Shown one piece after another: positions 59,301-64,000 of a stretch of 64,000 nucleotides of DNA; position 1 is the stretch's first letter, and each line of letters begins with the position of its first letter. A program made the position numbers and the translations under genes. The notes under the pieces were generated by a model. It made no database searches and was not told where the DNA came from. It saw nothing but the letters and a program-made list of their open reading frames with translations. This DNA is from Cyclina sinensis (taxonomy: Eukaryota; Mollusca; Bivalvia; Venerida; Veneridae): assembly GCA_012932295.1 (NCBI GenBank), contig JAAONU010000004.1:11470630-11534629 (forward strand). Reading direction: 5' to 3'.

Positions 59301-60550
59301 TACTTATGCGACTGATTTCAGAAAAAACAGTTTATGCATTATAAAGTTTTGTTTTTCAGATACTTTCAATGTATCTTTTATTTCATTTCTGTTGATGATG
59401 CCACTAGTCAGCTCAAAAATTGCTGTCATTTAATTATTCTAAAAACTTAATTAACCTTGTAAAGCAGCAACTTTTCGTAACTTGAACTTAACATTTGGCA
59501 CAAAGAAGCAATAGAAGGTTTTTGCTCTCTAAAGAGTTCAAAATTTTATCCCAAGTGTACGTCATACTTTGTTTCAGCCACACAACGGTATTTCTTTCTA
59601 AGTAACCAGTATCAACTTTAAATTACTAAAATTGTTGAACATTATGAGAAGATGACCCTTATTGTTTTGTTCAGTTAGCTTGAAGTTCAAAGTACTTCCA
59701 TCCATTTGACCAATGGTCTTTAGCCTTCGAAGTTTATCTAAATTAGTGCTAAAATGATTGTATTAGTCCGTTAACTATATGTCTATAGAAGCTATAGCTT
59801 TCAGCATTATAGAATTGTTGATGGCCCCTATTATTTTGTGGGATTTTACTCAAAGCTGAAAGTTACCGATCTGACCAATACCACAAATACCTTTTGATCA
59901 AGGGTCTTTTACCTTCAGAATTTATCTCGCTACAATAGTGAAATGATTGGTTTTGAAGTCAATCAATTTGTTTAACAAATGTTGTTTCTTCAAGGACTGT
60001 TTAGTTTTCAAACCTTATGTCTGTGTTCAGTGCCGAACAACTTCAGTGTTTTCAGCGCTTTGATTTATGTAACTTTATTTTCGGCACTTAAGGAGATGGA
60101 TGTTCCATTGTTATTTAACTGCAGACATGATATTTTCGAACGATTTAAAAGCTAGTAATAATGATAACATGATTTTCATTGCCTTATTTTATGTAAAACT
60201 AATATAATTCTGTTGCACTATTCGTACATCTATACAGCTAAATATGCAAATATTTAAAAAAAAATATTGAAATGTATTAATAATTTGTTTAAAATGCTAC
60301 CGAAATCATTCATAAATGCTTCTTGAAATCCTCAGATTAAATATAAATTTAATATAAATCTTATGTAAATTGGATGCAATTCAAGTTATTTATTTAACAT
60401 GTAATACACATAACTGGTGGTGGTACATGTATCAAGGATGAGTGTCATAACCATGAGTTTTTGCTTCTATAATTTCCCACTTCAGTAAACAAGGAAAATT
60501 AACAATGCTCTTAACTTGAAATCTCTTTTTACAACAATACAACCTGAATC
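59300..60550. other. AT-rich non-coding DNA between tandem-core elements
   Basis: No gene seen. A stretch 'ggtggtacatgtatcaag' at about 60420 recurs inverted at about 13310. Confidence 0.4.
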
Positions 60551-60553
60551 ATA

Positions 60554-61750
60554 AACAAGAGGGCCATGATGGCCCTGTGTCGCTCACCTGAGTATGACTG
60601 CTTTTAACAAAATTGCTATGGAACTGGTTAATTATCCCTCTTATTTGAAATTAAAATGTTACCTCTAGAGTGTTAACAAGGTGTTTCCATATTTGGGCTT
60701 TGTGACCTACTTTTTCACCCAGGATGACCCATATTCAAACTTGAGCTAGAAATCATCAAAACAGCCTGTCTGACAAATTTCCAGGATATTTGGACTGAAA
60801 ATGTAACGTCTTGAATGTTAAAAAGGTTTTTTCAATATTTGGGCTCTGTGATATAGTTTTTGATCTCAGTTGACCCATATCCAAACTAGAGCTACACATC
60901 ATCAAATCAACCTTTCTGACAAATTTCCTGGACATTTCCTGGACATTCCTGGAAAATGTAGCCTTTAGAGTGTTCATAAAGTTTTTCTATATTTGGGCTC
61001 TGTGACCTAGTTTTTGACTAAAGATGACCCATAGGCGAATCTGAGCTTGAAATCATAATAGCAACCTTTCTGACAAATTTCCAGGTTATTTGAAATTAAA
61101 ATGTTACCTCTAGAGTGTTAACAAGGTTTTTCCAGATTTGGGCTTTGTGACCTACTTTTTCACCCAAGATAACCCATATTCAAACTTGAGCTAGAAATCA
61201 TCAAAAAAACCTGTCTGACAAATTTCCAGGATATTTAGACTGAAAATGTAACGTCTTGAATGTTAAAAATGTTTTTACATATTAGGGCTCTGTGACCTAG
61301 TTTTTGATCCCAGATGACTCACATCCAAATTTTTGGCTAGAAATCATCAAAACAACCTTCCTGACAAATTTCAAGGACATTTGGACTGAAAATGTAACCT
61401 CTAGAGCATTATCAAGGTTTTACTACTTTTGGGCTCTGTGACCTGGTTTTTGAACCCAAATAACCCATGTTAAAATATGAGCTAGAATTATTGAAATAAT
61501 CTTTCTCACAAATTTCTAGGTTATTTGGACTGAAAAGTAGTCTCCAGATAACCCATGTTCGAACTCGTTCGAGAGATTAATAAGACAAACATCCTGACCA
61601 TGTTTCATAACAATTGAGGCAAAAATGTGACCACTAAAGTGTTAACAAACTAATGGTGGACAGATGGACGACAGACGGACGACGGACGATGGACGACGGA
61701 CAAAAGGCGATCACAAAAGCTCACTCTGTCACTACGTGACAGGGTAGCTT
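60554..61750 (+). mobile_element. Complete tandem-core element with hairpins at both ends
   Basis: Begins AACAAGA, hairpin GGGCC-ATGAT-GGCCC, then 'tgtcgctcacctgag'. The interior is about six units of roughly 150 bp ('gggctctgtgacctagtttttgac...gatgacccatattc...atcatcaaaacaacctttctgacaaatttccaggatatttgga'). It closes with a GACGGACGACGGACG microsatellite, then 'gcgatcacaaaagctcac' and a perfect hairpin CTGTCAC-TAC-GTGACAG (61726-61742). No ORF. Confidence 0.8.
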
Positions 61751-62672
61751 ATAAAAGAAGAATATTTTGTTTTACTTTATACATATAGAACAAATTATTG
61801 ACCCCTGGGGCGGGGGCAATTTTGACCCATGGGCTATAATTTGAACAATATTGGTAGAGGTCCACTACACAATATTTTATGCCAAAAATCTAACCCCTAG
61901 CCTTTGTCAAAACAGAGAAGATGATTTTTTTTAAGTTTTAACTATATACATATAAGGAAAATCAATGTCCCCCTGGGGCGAGGCCAATTTTGACCCCAGG
62001 GCTATATTTTGAACATCTTTTTGTAGAATTTCATTAGATGATGATACACACAAAATATCTAAGCTCTAGTCCTTGCAGTTTCAGAGGAGATGATTTTTTT
62101 AATTTTTGACTATATATACTTAATGAAAAAACAATGACCCCCGGGAGGGGGCAGTTTAGACCCAAGGGCTATAATTTGAACAATCTTAGTAGAGGTCCAC
62201 TACACAATGTTTCATGTCAAATATCTAACCTCTAGCCTTTGTCAATTCAGAGGAGAAGATTTTTTAAGTTTTTACTATGTATATAAAAGGAAAATCAATG
62301 ACCCGCTGGGGCCAGGCCAATTTTGACCCCCAAGGCTAAATTTGAACAACTTTTGTAGAGTTTCATTAGATGATGCTACACACAAAATATCTAAGCTGAA
62401 GTCCTTGCACTTTCAGAAAAGAAAATTTGTAAAGATTTCGTTTTAAAAATCTATTTTTAGCCCTTTTGACCCAGATTTTAAATGGAGCTGAACCATTTGA
62501 ACAATTTTAATAGAGCTTGATGCTAGAAATATCCCAGGAAAATTTCATCAAATTTGGCCTAGTAATTTCTGAGAAGAAGTCGTTTGTATAAAAAGTTGAC
62601 GACGGACGCACTGACGGACGATGGACGCCGGACAAATTGTGATCACATTGTGCTCAGGTGAGCTAAAAAGGA
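61751..62672 (+). mobile_element. Tandem-core element right part, 300-bp dimers
   Basis: Roughly 300-bp dimers alternate 'cc(t/g)ggg(g/a)cgggggcaattttgacccatgggctataatttgaac' with 'tgtagaatttcattagatgatgctacacacaaaatatctaagct'. The end is 'gacggacgatggacgccggac...gctcaggtgagctaaaa', identical in kind to the minus-strand end at 43353. The matching left end is not seen; it may have been replaced by the 60554-61750 copy. Confidence 0.65.
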
Positions 62673-64000
62673 AGTTATTTTATTTTGCATCATCATAATA
62701 ACTCTTGAACAGTCTTTATTGATTAAAATGCTAAAACTTTATCTACACAAATTTGCACTTTAAAGGTATTTACAGCTAAATTATATCTTACTTTAGAAAT
62801 CAACGTATTTCAAAACTTAAAAACATGATGGCCGTGAGCTGTTCAAGTGTCTTTTCACGAAATTGCAGGTCAAAATAAAAGACATATCTAGACCATGCTA
62901 GATGTGAAATATCTAAGTTCTAGGCATTTTTGTTAATGAAAATATTTTCCTACATATATTTTTTGCAAATTATGTGGCCACCACCATGGGGCTAAATATT
63001 CTTCAGTGTATTTTGAGCAAACTTGCAGATTTTGCACTACATTTTAAATTTTACAAATCTAAAAATAATGAGATTTAGCAGCTATGAAACTTACATGACA
63101 TTAATCGGACCAATTTTTAACATAATGGCGAAACTGAATAATCTTGGTACAGCTTCACAAGATAAAACTTTACATACATTCAGCACTCTTGGCCATTAAG
63201 GCAATATAATACCTATAACGATTGTTAATGTAAGTCAATTAAGAATTTTTATCCCCAAGTCTGAGCCAATGGTGACTCCAGGAAATAAATTTATTAAACA
63301 ATGCTCTGTACAACAGAATAATACCGCAGAAAAATTGGACGATATTTCTGATTGAATACTCATTCTCATTGTTTTATTTACACACAAACAGAATGGCAGC
63401 CATCTTTTCTCTCGATTCAAAGATTTAAAACACCTTTCTATTTTTATTTTTCAGTCACTTGATCGTTTCAACCAATGAAAATTGGTTTAAAGATTTTTCG
63501 GTTATGGGGATATTTTCATTGGTTGTTTAAGAGTTCATTGTAAAGGTCAATATCATAAATCTACACATTAAAGTAGCGGTGTGAAGTAACGATAGTGTAT
63601 TCACTTAGCTGCTGAGGGAGCGTAGGTAATGTAGCAGAAAATGATATTTTAGTTTTAAACAAGAGTTATGAAAATGTTTGTTTTTTTCTGTCAAAAATGT
63701 ACTCCTTAGTTTTAACATTTACATATGCTATGTTAGAGGGGTCAAATTTTACTCAACGATTTTCTTCAAATTAAAATACAAATTACAACTGTGCAAGATT
63801 CTCTAAAAAGCACTTCTCAGTTTTCTTCACACTGATCCACAATATGTATTTGCTTAGAACCCCCCCCCCCCCCCCGATGTTTCAGCAGCAAGATTATCCT
63901 TAAAATGTGATTGTGTTCACTACCAAGTGTTTCAGATATAGCTATTTCAGGAAACACATTATTTGTGTGCTTTCATGAAACATGGGAAGTAAATGACTTC
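62673..64000. other. AT-rich non-coding DNA with a poly-C tract
   Basis: No gene seen. A run of about 17 C lies at about 63860-63876. Confidence 0.5.

Overview
The window reads as animal nuclear DNA, most likely from a bivalve mollusc. It is AT-rich. Its genes are split into short exons with GT-AG introns, and its repeats are of a kind known from bivalves: short conserved ends, tandem roughly 140-300 bp core units, and GACGGACGG-type microsatellites, comparable to 'pearl'-like or Helentron-like elements. The species cannot be named from the sequence alone.

Layout. Positions 1-180 are AT and CT microsatellites. Positions 1058-12482 hold a complete minus-strand Ty3/gypsy LTR retrotransposon with two LTRs of about 1.57 kb that differ by one base. 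It has intact gag and pol open frames joined by a clear -1 frameshift signal, plus an extra third frame after pol encoding a zinc-finger/coiled-coil protein I do not recognise. From 12.5 to 36 kb lie mostly repeats and non-coding DNA: tandem-core arrays (13.6, 15.2-16.4, 20.4-21.6 and 24.6-25.5 kb), a minisatellite at 16.4 kb, a palindrome-centred satellite at 28.3-29.4 kb, three weak plus-strand exon candidates, and a decayed minus-strand LINE at 32.4-35.7 kb. Positions 36.4-38.4 kb contain a local duplication/inversion mosaic.

Host genes. On the minus strand, five phase-1-compatible exons (46178 down to 39624) encode a signal peptide, three Ig-like exons and a transmembrane helix: a probable cell-surface receptor whose cytoplasmic tail I could not find. 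Its introns carry tandem-core elements. A 1.9 kb long-TIR transposon with a 5-bp target duplication sits only about 160 bp upstream of its start codon. A second minus-strand gene (57317 to 54665, four exons) encodes a DEDDh 3'-5' exonuclease behind a zinc-binding N-terminal region. Its splicing is consistent, but the reading frame is broken by two A7 homopolymers and one stop codon.

The right end (57.5-62.7 kb) is a composite of tandem-core elements. The strongest cross-window pattern is that unrelated core repeats share one architecture: an AACAAGA-type end, immediately a short hairpin, a tandem core, and a second hairpin end.
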